A stretch of DNA of 64,000 bases from an uncultured Clostridia bacterium (GTDB lineage: Bacteria; Bacillota; Clostridia; Peptostreptococcales; Anaerovoracaceae): assembly GCA_938046095.1 (NCBI GenBank), contig CALIXS010000026.1, forward strand, positions 100,449 through 164,448. The letters run 5' to 3'. The notes under the pieces are model-generated. The model saw nothing but the letters and a program-made list of their open reading frames with translations, did not search any database and had not been told where the DNA came from. Positions 52,708 to 60,895 of this stretch are shown here, piece after piece. The translations under genes were made by a program, and so were the position numbers. Each line of letters begins with the position of its first letter. The first letter of the stretch is position 1.

Positions 52708-53586
52708 TTATTCTACGTCTTCCTTTACTTCGTCGGGCGGAAGCTCAAGCTGAACCGGATCCAAAATCACGCGCCGCATTTTCTTGAGGAAGGTGGCATA
52801 ATAGTGACCGTCCACCGTACGTTCATCCATAACGAATTTACAGTCTACATAATGGCGGCCGACCGGCGTACCTTTTTTGTTGAATTCGACTGCCTTGTAG
52901 CGTGAGCCGAAGGCGATGAAAACCGGCAGAGTACCAAAATTGTATATGTGATGGTATATGGGACCTATTCCGAGCGAGCCGAGATTTGTTATTATCATTG
53001 AACCGTGGAACGGGCTTACATCGAGCACCGATTTCGGCATTACGCCGTGGTAATCCATCCATTTGAGAAATGATATCGCCAACCGGAGCAGCGGTCTGGG
53101 AGCCTTACAGAGCTTGCCTGCAAGATCCTCGGCATCACTGCCGTCGGCGACATTGCGAACCTCTTCGATTTTCTCGTTCATCTTGTTATACACGTCAAAG
53201 ACAGTATCGGTCGGTTTGAAAACCACTTTTATCGACGTTTCAGGTGAATTGAGTGTAAGAGTACGCTTGACGACCATTATAACGGTTATGTCGTTTCTGG
53301 CGTATATCCTGTGACCTGCAATGAATCTGTTTATGCCCGGGTATGCCGCAATCCCTTTGATGTATGCGGCTATAAGCACGTGCAGCAGACCTATGCCGCC
53401 GTAACCTGCGCTGCGCCAATCTTTTATCTTGGCATCAATCGCCGATACCTCAAAAGTTTCCTCATAGAGATTCGAGGCGTCGTTGCGATGAGGCATGATA
53501 AACGGGGTTATTTTGTTGAACGGGGGGAGCGAGCGCAGGAGTCTTCCGTCTTTTCTGTCGCCTCTTCTTTTCTTGTATTCTGTCAT
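52708..53586 (-). CDS. 2-oxoacid dehydrogenase E2-like catalytic-domain protein lacking the catalytic histidine
   Basis: A 292-residue stand-alone acyltransferase-fold protein without lipoyl or subunit-binding domains. Family traces: GIGLLHVLIAAYIKGIAAYP near 63, SMIITNLGSLGIGPIYHHIYNFG near 192-214 and the terminal VMDERTVDGHYYATFLKKM near 250. In E2 and CAT enzymes the last motif is DHRxxDG with a catalytic His; here it is DERTVDG. Similar variants recur in Clostridia. It starts 3 bp downstream of the fba stop and is co-transcribed with fba. The role is unknown, perhaps an acyltransferase with altered chemistry or a structural protein. Confidence 0.78.
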   Translation of the reverse strand: MTEYKKRRGDRKDGRLLRSLPPFNKITPFIMPHRNDASNLYEETFEVSAIDAKIKDWRSAGYGGIGLLHVLIAAYIKGIAAYPGINRFIAGHRIYARNDITVIMVVKRTLTLNSPETSIKVVFKPTDTVFDVYNKMNEKIEEVRNVADGSDAEDLAGKLCKAPRPLLRLAISFLKWMDYHGVMPKSVLDVSPFHGSMIITNLGSLGIGPIYHHIYNFGTLPVFIAFGSRYKAVEFNKKGTPVGRHYVDCKFVMDERTVDGHYYATFLKKMRRVILDPVQLELPPDEVKEDVE

Positions 53587-53589
53587 TAA

Positions 53590-54519
53590 TTATCGCTTAT
53601 CAGATGAGTTGAGCACGTCCTTGATCTTATGACGAACCATACGGGTGATAGCTTCTCTGCCCGGACCGAGATATTTGCGCGGATCAAATTCCGAAGGGCT
53701 TTCTTTGAATATACGCCTGATCTCCGCTGTCATCGCTAAGCGAAGATCCGTATCGATGTTGACTTTGCATACGCCCCATTTGACGGCTTCGCGGATCATG
53801 TCCTCGGGAACGCCCTGAGCGCCGGGTATTTCCCCGCCGTATTGGTTGCATCTGTCTACAAACTCCTTAAGAACAGAAGATGCGCCGTGGAGGACGAGAG
53901 GTGTTTCGGGAAGCATCTCGTGAATTTTGCGGAGCCTGTCGAAATCGAGGTATGGAGTACCCTTGAACTTGTATGCACCGTGACTTGTACCTATTGCTAC
54001 GGCGAGCGAATCGACACCTGTGCGTTCGACGAACTCTACCGCCTCGTCCGGATCCGTAAAGGTTGCAGATCTCGCGTCTACATTAACGTTGTCCTCTACG
54101 CCTGCGAGCCTTCCGAGCTCCGCTTCGACGACGACACCGTGCTCGTGCGCATAATCGACGACTTCCTTTGTCATCGCGATATTCTCTTCAAACGGATGCT
54201 TTGAGCCGTCGATCATAACGGAGGTGAATCCGTCATCGACGCACTTTTTGCATATCTCGAAATCCTCGCCGTGGTCGAGGTGGAGCGCGATGTCAAGTCC
54301 CGTATCATCAATCGCAGCCTCTACGAGCTTGATGAGGTATGCAGGCTTTGCATATTTGCGCGCACCCGCCGAAACCTGAAGTATCAAAGGTGCGTTTTCG
54401 ATGCAGGCGGCATCGACGATGCCCTGAATGATCTCCATATTGTTTACGTTGAAAGCACCGATGGCATAATCGCTGTTGAGTGATTTTGCAAACATTTCTT
54501 TTGTTGTTATAAGAGCCAT
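53590..54519 (-). CDS. fba: Class II fructose-bisphosphate aldolase
   Basis: Zinc-dependent cleavage of fructose-1,6-bisphosphate in glycolysis. The 309-residue protein has NVNNMEIIQGIVDAA near 25, HLDHGEDFEIC near 81 (Zn His and catalytic Asp), EAELGRLAGVED near 134 and AIGTSHGAYKF near 175 with a Zn His. LHGASSV is near 209. Start at an ATG behind AGGAGG. It precedes the E2-like gene. Family also contains tagatose-bisphosphate and related aldolases, but the loop pattern fits FBA. Confidence 0.95.
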   Translation of the reverse strand: MALITTKEMFAKSLNSDYAIGAFNVNNMEIIQGIVDAACIENAPLILQVSAGARKYAKPAYLIKLVEAAIDDTGLDIALHLDHGEDFEICKKCVDDGFTSVMIDGSKHPFEENIAMTKEVVDYAHEHGVVVEAELGRLAGVEDNVNVDARSATFTDPDEAVEFVERTGVDSLAVAIGTSHGAYKFKGTPYLDFDRLRKIHEMLPETPLVLHGASSVLKEFVDRCNQYGGEIPGAQGVPEDMIREAVKWGVCKVNIDTDLRLAMTAEIRRIFKESPSEFDPRKYLGPGREAITRMVRHKIKDVLNSSDKR

Positions 54520-54592
54520 GTTTAACCTCCTGTAAGTGGAAAGCCGTGTAAGTATTTACGTGGATCGTATATCAGGCCGCGGTGCGCGGTCT

Positions 54593-55153
54593 TCAGCGGA
54601 TGCCTCCTGTCATTACTACATCGACAATATCGTCCTGCGATGAACCGGCACTGAACGTGTAGATTCCCGCGACGATGTACGACGGATCATATCCCCGTTC
54701 CGAGGCAATCGAAGCAAATTCGTCGAAGGATTCAAACAGTCCGGCCTCGACAAGCGATTGTACCGCGCCGGAGGCCGTGCCCGACGATTCGACGGTGACC
54801 TCCATGTTCGATCTGAGCACGCCGTCCTTCCATACTGCACCATCAGCGGGCGACTTGCCTGTGGCGGAGCCGTTGTCCGAGCCTGTGGGTGAGGAACCGT
54901 CGGACGGCGGGCTGCTTTCACCTGCAGATGAGCTGTTGCCCGGTACGATTGAAGTGCCCGAATCCGTGTCGACGCCGTCCTTATCCGCATCACCGTCGGC
55001 TTGGGATGTCCGTGTCGTCTCCATTGCGAGAGTCAGGGGATAGTTCATTATCACATTTACGCGCCAGTATATGACCAGCGCAGCCAGAATAACTATACAG
55101 AGTACGATTATGATATCGTTCCAGTTGTATAGAAAATCTTTGATACGCTTCAT
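54593..55153 (-). CDS. Single-pass membrane protein with MltG/YceG-like C-terminal segment
   Basis: A 186-residue protein. Residues about 12-30 form one membrane helix (IIIVLCIVILAALVIYW), residues 50-110 a Ser/Gly/Asp-rich linker, and the rest a soluble domain ending FDEFASIASERG, then YIVAGIYTFSAGSSQDDIVDVVM. That closing pattern resembles the N-terminal LysM-like domain of MltG (GTYTIPxGSSxxDI). The transglycosylase catalytic domain is absent. It may be a cell-envelope protein interacting with peptidoglycan synthesis. It lies 73 bp upstream of fba on the same strand. Confidence 0.7.
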   Translation of the reverse strand: MKRIKDFLYNWNDIIIVLCIVILAALVIYWRVNVIMNYPLTLAMETTRTSQADGDADKDGVDTDSGTSIVPGNSSSAGESSPPSDGSSPTGSDNGSATGKSPADGAVWKDGVLRSNMEVTVESSGTASGAVQSLVEAGLFESFDEFASIASERGYDPSYIVAGIYTFSAGSSQDDIVDVVMTGGIR

Positions 55154-55225
55154 TTTTGCGCCTCCCGTTCAAGATGTACATATATCTATAATTTATCATA
55201 TTTCACATTGCAGCACAAATAAATT

Positions 55226-55254
55226 TTGCATAGGAGCGGGTGTTGATGTATAAT
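55226..55254 (+). promoter_or_regulatory. Promoter of the RluA-family gene
   Basis: TTGCAT, 17-bp spacer and consensus TATAAT. The predicted transcription start (about 55261) coincides with the GTG start codon at 55262. Confidence 0.65.
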
Positions 55255-55261
55255 AAAAAAT

Positions 55262-56275
55262 GTGATAAACATTGAAATTAAGGCAAATGAACAGGGGCAG
55301 CGACTCGACCGCTTCCTGCGCAAGTACTTCGAGAGGGCGCCGCTTTCGCTCATATACAAGATTATCCGCAGGGATGTCAGGGTGAACGGCAAACGCTCAC
55401 GTGGGGAGTATATGCTGGTAGATGGAGATGAGGTCGCAATCTATATTGCGGACGAGGAAGCGGCAAAATACCGCAGGATTCTTTCGCGATGCGGAGCAAA
55501 GAAAAGGTTCAGGATAGTCTACGAGGACGGGAACCTTTTGATCGCCGATAAGCCGTGCGGGCTGCTGACACACGGGGCAGGCGGCGAAAAGAAGGATCAC
55601 CTTGCAAACCGGGTGACCGATTATCTCATCGCCTCAGGCGCATACGATCCGAGAACCGAAAAGACATTTACACCTGCACCCGCCAACAGGCTGGACCGTA
55701 ATACGACGGGGCTTGTACTCTTCGGCAAGACCGCCGCCGCGCTCAGAGAGCTGAATCGTCTTATAAGAGAACGCGGATATATTTCCAAGTTCTATATGAC
55801 GATAGCGGCGGGACGAATCGACGCTCCCCTTCATCTGACCGGAGGGATGACAAAGGATCACGAGAGGAATATGGTAATGGTGGTTCCGGAGAGCAGATGC
55901 GGCGACGGGACGGCTTTGTCGATGGAAACTATCGTCACGCCTTTGGAGGTGAGTGGCGATTATTCACTTGTAAGGGCAGAAATCCTGACGGGCAGGACTC
56001 ACCAGATACGGGCGCATCTCGCGTCGGCGGGACACCCCGTCATAGGTGACGTCAAGTACGGCTCAAGGCGTGTAAATATGGAGGTGCGCGCCGCATACGG
56101 TCTCAATACTCAGCTTTTACACGCTTATGAGCTGAAATTCCGGGATGCGGGCGAGATGCTCGGGTATCTGAACGGAAAAACCTTCAGGGCTGAGCTTCCG
56201 GAGCGGTTTGAGCAAATAAAGCAGGAGATTTTCGGAACAAAGAGCAATAAAAGCGGGAGCATAAAGAGAAAATGA
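55262..56275 (+). CDS. RluA-family pseudouridine synthase
   Basis: Isomerises uridines to pseudouridine in rRNA or tRNA. The 337-residue protein has an N-terminal S4 RNA-binding domain (QGQRLDRFLRKYFERAP near 12-28, DVRVNGKRS near 40), then the catalytic domain. The catalytic Asp is in NRLDRNTTGLVLFGKT near 141, and GRTHQIRAHLASAGHPVIGD is near 250. The start is a GTG that follows a stop in the same frame and lies at the predicted transcription start, so the mRNA may be leaderless. It overlaps lepB by 4 bp. The branch resembles clostridial RluC/RluD relatives; the target base is unknown. Confidence 0.9.
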   Translation: MINIEIKANEQGQRLDRFLRKYFERAPLSLIYKIIRRDVRVNGKRSRGEYMLVDGDEVAIYIADEEAAKYRRILSRCGAKKRFRIVYEDGNLLIADKPCGLLTHGAGGEKKDHLANRVTDYLIASGAYDPRTEKTFTPAPANRLDRNTTGLVLFGKTAAALRELNRLIRERGYISKFYMTIAAGRIDAPLHLTGGMTKDHERNMVMVVPESRCGDGTALSMETIVTPLEVSGDYSLVRAEILTGRTHQIRAHLASAGHPVIGDVKYGSRRVNMEVRAAYGLNTQLLHAYELKFRDAGEMLGYLNGKTFRAELPERFEQIKQEIFGTKSNKSGSIKRK

Positions 56276-56880
56276 GATCGGGAAGGTGCACAATAAAAAT
56301 CTCAAAACGGGGAAAACACGGTGCGCCATCAAAGATAAATCCATCCGTTGCGGAATGGATAAAAGATATTTTGATAGCTGCGCTGATTGCTTTGATCGTG
56401 ATGCAGTTCGTAAAGCCGACTATAGTAAAGCAACACTCCATGGAACCGAACTTCTATACGAACGATTACCTTTTCATAAGCAAGCAGTCGTACAGGCTGT
56501 TTCGCGGGACTCCGGAGCTGGGTGACGTCATCGTTTTCAAGTCGGAGATTGAGGATGATAACGGCATAAAAAAACTTCTGATCAAGCGCGTAATAGGTGT
56601 GCCGGGCGATGTTATCACAATCGAGGACGGTGTGGTTTACGTAAACGGAAAAGAGATAGATCAAAGCTATACGAAAGACAATTACACAAGCGGAAGCCTC
56701 AAGGATGTTGTGGTTCCGGCAGACAGCGTTTTCGTAATGGGAGACAACCGGGCGGTCAGCATTGACAGTCGCTATGAGCAGGTGGGCTTTATACCTTTTG
56801 ATGAGATAGTCGGCAAGGCGGTATTCAAGGTTTTGCCTCTCGGTTCGTTCGGAAGAATCGGAAATCCTTACAAGGAGTAA
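56272..56880 (+). CDS. lepB: Signal peptidase I (first of two)
   Basis: Type I signal peptidase of 202 residues with an N-terminal cytoplasmic tail and one membrane helix (DILIAALIALIVMQFV near 33-48). The catalytic Ser is in KQHSMEPNFYTNDY near 56 and the Lys in LLIKRVIGVPGD near 99. The C-terminal box is FVMGDNRAVSIDSR near 158. It overlaps the rluA-family stop by 4 bp. The usual MGDNRxxSxDSR box is conserved with a small change (AVSIDSR). Confidence 0.93.
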   Translation: MRSGRCTIKISKRGKHGAPSKINPSVAEWIKDILIAALIALIVMQFVKPTIVKQHSMEPNFYTNDYLFISKQSYRLFRGTPELGDVIVFKSEIEDDNGIKKLLIKRVIGVPGDVITIEDGVVYVNGKEIDQSYTKDNYTSGSLKDVVVPADSVFVMGDNRAVSIDSRYEQVGFIPFDEIVGKAVFKVLPLGSFGRIGNPYKE

Positions 56881-56883
56881 TAT

Positions 56884-57447
56884 ATGGCCAAAAAAAAAGA
56901 AAAAAACGACGACAGTGTTTTAGGATGGATAAAGGATATTGCAATCGTCGTGGGTGTGACCTTTGTCGTGCTTCAGTTCATAAGACCGACGATAGTGCGC
57001 CAGAACTCGATGGAACCGAATTTCAGCGACGGCGATTACCTTATAATAAGCCGGCAGTCGTATAAACTGTTTCGCGGAGAACCGGAGCGCGGCGATGTCG
57101 TGGTTTTCGATTCCGGACAGGAGCTCACGGATGGAAGTGAAAAGTATCTAATCAAACGCGTCATAGGGCTTCCGGGCGAAACTCTTACGATCAAAGACGG
57201 CATAGTATATGCGGACGGCCGGGTACTTGACGCGAGTTATACCGCCGACGGCACTACATCGGGAGATATTGAGGATTACGTCGTTCCGGACGATTGTTAT
57301 TTTTGTATGGGCGATAACCGCAACAACAGCGGAGACAGTCGAGATCCGAGTATAGGACCGGTACCTGCAGACGCTATAATCGGCAAGGTCGTCATAAGAC
57401 TTTGGCCGTTCAGCAGTATCGGAACGATCGAAAACCCTTTCAAATAG
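56884..57447 (+). CDS. lepB: Signal peptidase I (second of two)
   Basis: A 187-residue paralogue of the preceding gene with about half of the residues shared. It has the same motif set: membrane helix IAIVVGVTFVVLQFI, Ser in RQNSMEPNFSDGDY, Lys in YLIKRVIGLPGE and FCMGDNRNNSGDSRDP. Three bases separate it from the first copy, so the pair arose by tandem duplication. Family copies may differ in substrate preference. Ten bases later smpB begins. Confidence 0.94.
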   Translation: MAKKKEKNDDSVLGWIKDIAIVVGVTFVVLQFIRPTIVRQNSMEPNFSDGDYLIISRQSYKLFRGEPERGDVVVFDSGQELTDGSEKYLIKRVIGLPGETLTIKDGIVYADGRVLDASYTADGTTSGDIEDYVVPDDCYFCMGDNRNNSGDSRDPSIGPVPADAIIGKVVIRLWPFSSIGTIENPFK

Positions 57448-57456
57448 GAATTCAAA

Positions 57457-57915
57457 ATGAAAAAAGAGCGTAAACTCGCAGCGAGCAACAAAAAGGCACG
57501 CCACGATTATTTTATAGAAGAAGTATACGAGGCGGGAATCGTGCTTACGGGAACCGAGATAAAATCGGTCAGGCAGGGGAAGGTAAGCATCAAAGAAAGT
57601 TATGCGAAAATCGAGCAGGGTGAGCTTATAATTTACGGAATGAATATCAGACCGTACGAGCAGGGCAACCGTTTTAACGTCGATCCTCTGAGGCCGCGCA
57701 AGCTCCTGCTGCACAAGAAAGAAATACGCAGGCTCGCAGGCGCGATCAAGCTTCAGGGGCTGACCGCTGTTCCGCTCAAGATGTATATAAACGAGAACGG
57801 GCGCGCAAAGCTCGAGATAGCGCTGGCGCGCGGCAAGAAGAATTACGATAAGCGCGAAACCATTGCAAAGCGTGATGCCGAGAGGAGCATGGAGCGTGCC
57901 GTCAGGAGGCGTTGA
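57457..57915 (+). CDS. smpB: SsrA-binding protein SmpB
   Basis: Partner of tmRNA in ribosome rescue, 152 residues. [19 protein letters not shown] near residue 9, [20 protein letters not shown] near 30 and [20 protein letters not shown] near 105 are diagnostic. The basic C-terminal tail (about 125-152) enters the ribosomal decoding channel. The tmRNA gene itself lies 1.7 kb downstream on the same strand. Confidence 0.97.
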   Translation: MKKERKLAASNKKARHDYFIEEVYEAGIVLTGTEIKSVRQGKVSIKESYAKIEQGELIIYGMNIRPYEQGNRFNVDPLRPRKLLLHKKEIRRLAGAIKLQGLTAVPLKMYINENGRAKLEIALARGKKNYDKRETIAKRDAERSMERAVRRR

Positions 57916-57919
57916 TGTA

Positions 57920-59362
57920 ATGGCACTTGCAAGTCTGATATACGCAGGCAAAAAATATTGGAACAACGCATTGCGCACTCCTGAGGAAATAAGGAACATG
58001 AGTGAGACGCTGTTCCGCAGAATGCTTCTTTTCGCATGGGATAATACGGAGTTTTATCCCTCTTTTTATGCGAAATCCGGTATCGAGCGCGGCGATCTGG
58101 CTGCCGTACCGCCGGAGAGGCTCCCCGTGCTGACAAAGGATATCGTGCGAACACATACGCCTGAAATCGCGACGGTGGGGGTTGTTAGAACCTCCGCCGG
58201 CAGATACCGGCCGTCGGGACGGGGTGTATTTACGGCTCACACTTCCGGGAGCACGGGCAAGCCATGCGATTTTATGTTCTCAAAGTCAATGCTTACAGCG
58301 GTAGAGGGCAATTTTGTCCGTCTCGTGAATCTCGGAGGGTGTCATCGCGTAGGATGGAAGGATCTGCCTATCAAAAGCCTCCATGCGGCTTCGGTCGGAG
58401 AGGGCTACGCGGATGTGCTTCTGCTCGACAAGGGACTCAACAAATATCATGCCCAAAGCGTTAGCGTGAATACCTCGGATCCGCTTGAAAGCTGGCTCGG
58501 CACGATCGGCGATTTCAAGCCGAATTTCATATCGGGCTACCCGTCGTGTATATCGCTGTTAGCCGATCTGCAAAACTCGGGCAGACTCGACATACATCCG
58601 ATCAAAATGATAACGGGAGGAGAGCCGATCACGCCCGAGCAGAAGAAGAGTTTTGTACGAACCTTCGGCTGCGACATAATAGACTTTTACGGATGTACCG
58701 AGGGGCTGCTGCTCGGCGCCGGATCGAGCTGGTACGAGGGCATTTATCTGTTTGACGATATGAATTACTGCGAGACGGACGTGCAGGGGCGTCTGATTTT
58801 TACACAGCTGCACAATAAAGCTTTTCCGCTCATCAGATACCGTCTGAGCGATATAATGGAGGGGTTTTGCCGTGTCGGCGAGAGCAGGGCGAGCCGAGCG
58901 GGCGCCGCCGGCGCCGGAAACGAGAGCTCCTTCTCGTGTGATCCCGATCTTTTGCTCCGCCGAGCAGGCACTGCCGGTGCCGGAAACAATAAAACAGGAT
59001 GTACAGATGTGCTGCCGTTCACACATATAGACCGTGTGGCGGGGCGCGAGGAGGATCTGCTCTGGTTCAAAAACTCAGAGGGAAATCCCGATTTTCTGCA
59101 CCCGCTTCAGATCGACGAGCTTGATGCGCCGGGGCTCATAAAGCTGCAGTTCGTCAAAACGGGTGAGGACTCTTTTAACGTCGACTGTTTAGTAAAGTGC
59201 GGGAGCGAAACATCCGTGAAGACTGAAATGAAAGCGGAGGTCCGAAAAATCCTGAATGACAAGGCCATGGAGAACGTCAGGTTCGACATAAGGTGCGTCG
59301 ATGAGCTCTATCGCGACAGCAGGACGGGGAAGATCCCCGTGACTGTTTCCCGTGACGGCTGA
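57920..59362 (+). CDS. Adenylate-forming enzyme of the phenylacetate-CoA ligase/F390 synthetase family
   Basis: A 480-residue protein. The P-loop of the family is in FTAHTSGSTGKPCDFMFS near 100, IKMITGGEPITPEQKK near 227 and the adenylate-binding DFYGCTEGLLLG near 254. The signature RLSDIMEG near 310 precedes an insertion of about 45 residues that repeats RAGxAGAGN. The remainder (HIDRVAGREEDLLWF) resumes the ligase pattern. It activates a carboxylate as AMP or CoA derivative; the substrate is unknown. I chose the ATG at 57920 because it lies behind AGGAGG; an upstream in-frame start overlaps smpB. Other family proteins are about 430-450 residues, so the insert accounts for the extra length. 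Confidence 0.8.
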   Translation: MALASLIYAGKKYWNNALRTPEEIRNMSETLFRRMLLFAWDNTEFYPSFYAKSGIERGDLAAVPPERLPVLTKDIVRTHTPEIATVGVVRTSAGRYRPSGRGVFTAHTSGSTGKPCDFMFSKSMLTAVEGNFVRLVNLGGCHRVGWKDLPIKSLHAASVGEGYADVLLLDKGLNKYHAQSVSVNTSDPLESWLGTIGDFKPNFISGYPSCISLLADLQNSGRLDIHPIKMITGGEPITPEQKKSFVRTFGCDIIDFYGCTEGLLLGAGSSWYEGIYLFDDMNYCETDVQGRLIFTQLHNKAFPLIRYRLSDIMEGFCRVGESRASRAGAAGAGNESSFSCDPDLLLRRAGTAGAGNNKTGCTDVLPFTHIDRVAGREEDLLWFKNSEGNPDFLHPLQIDELDAPGLIKLQFVKTGEDSFNVDCLVKCGSETSVKTEMKAEVRKILNDKAMENVRFDIRCVDELYRDSRTGKIPVTVSRDG

Positions 59363-59371
59363 GAGGTGTGC

Positions 59372-59544
59372 AAGGCGCAGGAAACAGAGAATGTGGAGAG
59401 CGGCGGAAACCGCAGCGTTGAAAAGTACGCAGAGCTGCGGAAACAGGGTATGCATGGGGGGCAGGCCTTTGTCGCGATCGCCATGGACGGCACAACCTCG
59501 GAAACAGGGTATGCATGAGGCGCGATGAACCGCGCGGACGTAAG
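59372..59544 (+). repeat. Short direct repeats between the ligase gene and ssrA
   Basis: CGGAAACAGGGTATGCATG occurs at 59438-59456 and 59499-59517, and AAGGCGCAGGAAA at 59372-59384 and 59532-59544. Related GGAAAC motifs continue into the ligase coding insert upstream (58893 and 58959). No gene is supported here; minus-strand frames only mirror the repeats. Confidence 0.6.
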
Positions 59545-59565
59545 GCGCAGGAAATATGGCGGGGT

Positions 59566-59594
59566 TTGATATTTTCACCGACCGGGTATATAAT
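59566..59594 (+). promoter_or_regulatory. ssrA promoter
   Basis: TTGATA, 17-bp spacer and consensus TATAAT, 14 bp before the mature tmRNA 5' end. Confidence 0.8.
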
Positions 59595-59608
59595 TTATGT
59601 ATCGACGT

Positions 59609-59966
59609 GGGGACGTAAAGGTTTCGACGGGGGTGTAGAAGTTCGATAAGCGAGCCGTGGTTGATAGGGCCACGTAAAAAACTATCCGTTAAATATAAAC
59701 GCTAAAAATAATAACAATCTCGCACTTGCTGCTTAGTTAGCGGCACCGCGTGTCCGCTTCGGCTCACCTGCAGGCCGGAGGCCGGGCATCGACTATGCAG
59801 GAAACTTCGCGAGAGTGCCCGGTATCGCGAGGGACTAACGGGATAACTGCGGCAGCAGCCGGCCGATAGACGGCTGCCGCGGCGAAAACTTTAACATCGG
59901 ATGCGCTCGGAGAAAGTTGAATGGAAATGCTTTCGGACGCGAGTTCGACTCTCGCCGTCTCCACCA
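59609..59966 (+). ncRNA. ssrA: tmRNA (10Sa RNA)
   Basis: Rescues stalled ribosomes with SmpB. The 5' end GGGGACG pairs with CGTCTCC before the 3' ACCA, giving the tRNA-like acceptor stem, and the T-loop region is GAGTTCGACTCTC. The tag frame starts at 59701 (GCT AAA AAT...) and encodes AKNNNNLALAA, ending with TAG at 59734-59736. The total of 358 nt and the internal pseudoknot-rich region fit a one-piece Firmicutes tmRNA. The 3' CCA is encoded. The element remnants begin immediately downstream. Confidence 0.97.
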
Positions 59967-59974
59967 ACTTTGGG

Positions 59975-60004
59975 CTCAGAGAAGAAATTCTCTGAGTTCT
60001 TTAT
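59975..60004 (+). terminator. ssrA terminator
   Basis: CTCAGAGAA and TTCTCTGAG form a perfect 9-bp stem with loop GAAA and a T-rich tail. A degenerate copy lies at 63174. Confidence 0.75.
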
Positions 60005-60174
60005 TTGCAAGGTTTCCCGAAAATTTCAATGGTTTGGGGACTTCTGAGCTGGGAATTGAAAGAGCATACAAAGCCGTGTAAGCCTATACAAAAGCGTATA
60101 TTTGGGGATAAAATTGGGGATTTTGAACTATGCTTGATGGGGTACATGGGAGCTGAAGTTATCGCATGTTTGAC
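59975..60174 (+). repeat. Element-end repeat, copy 1 (next to ssrA)
   Basis: About 200 bp from the terminator hairpin to GCATGTTTGAC recurs at 63174-63371. It includes AGCATACAAA, a TTGGGGAT pair like integrase arm-type sites (TTTGGGGATAAAATTGGGGA) and AGCTGAAGTTATCGCATG. Such sequence is expected between an integration site and an integrase gene. The 59967-60273 stretch has no intact gene. Confidence 0.65.
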
Positions 60175-60189
60175 AGAGAGAAATAATTG

Positions 60190-60645
60190 CTATCGAAAGC
60201 GTTATTTGTTACGCTGTGAAATACATGGTGCCAATGGCACCAAATACAGGTATAAGTTAGCAAGCTGTACGCGATGATGCGATCCGCATACAGGATTGCT
60301 ATGACGGAAGGAATCGTAGCAGAGAACCACATGGAACTAAAAGAGTTTCGTTGCTCTAAGTCAGACAAACCGGATAAGGTGATCCATGCTTTGACAGAGG
60401 AAGAGCAGGTGCCGTTTGTAAAAGCTTTGGAGGAACACAAAGTCCCTCATGGACGAAATTCTTATATCGCTCAGCTTTACATCGAGCTTTATGCCGACCT
60501 TAGAATGGGGGAGATCAACGCCCTTTGCCCTCAAGATGTAAATATTGAAAAGGGGCGTATTCACGTTGAACGTACCATCGCAAGAGGGAAACAGTATCGC
60601 AACTTTGTGAAACTCTCGCCCAAAGGTGTATCCACTGGGCATTAA
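60190..60645 (+). pseudogene. Tyrosine recombinase (integrase) remnant
   Basis: The readable part (from the ATG at 60274) has MMRSAYRIAMTEGIVAENHM, then ALTEEEQVPFVKALEEH and YIELYADLRMGEINALCPQD. This is the core of a phage-type integrase with the first catalytic Arg in DLRMGEI. The preceding residues (KYRYKLASCTR) are in a different frame, so a frameshift lies near 60270. After IARGKQYRNFVKLSPKG the sequence jumps to AbiEi, and the HxxR and Tyr boxes are missing. It cannot recombine. Confidence 0.75.
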
Positions 60646-60895
60646 GCTGGAGACGGAGGGAGAATATTCTTTCCAGATTGCCACTAGGGAAAAGGCGCTG
60701 TGCGACAAGTTATATACTATGAAGCCGGTAGCCAATCAGAAGGATCTCAGGGCTATGCTGGAGGACGATCTAAGAATCGACATGGATGAAATCAGAAAGT
60801 TGGACGCGAAGGAATTGCAAGGGATTGTGAAAGCCTATCATGCAACCAATGTGAGCCTTCTATATAAGATCTATAAAAAGGAAGCTGGGAAATAA
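60626..60895 (+). pseudogene. AbiEi antitoxin, C-terminal fragment
   Basis: An 89-codon frame beginning VYPLGIKLETEGEYSFQIAT with a GTG. It matches the C-terminal part of type IV AbiEi antitoxins (IATREKALCDKLY near residue 18, then DDLRIDMDEIRKLD). The N-terminal winged helix and middle of the usual ~200 residues are gone, replaced by the integrase fragment. The stop codon overlaps the AbiEii start by one base, as in intact operons. It probably cannot bind DNA. Confidence 0.75.
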
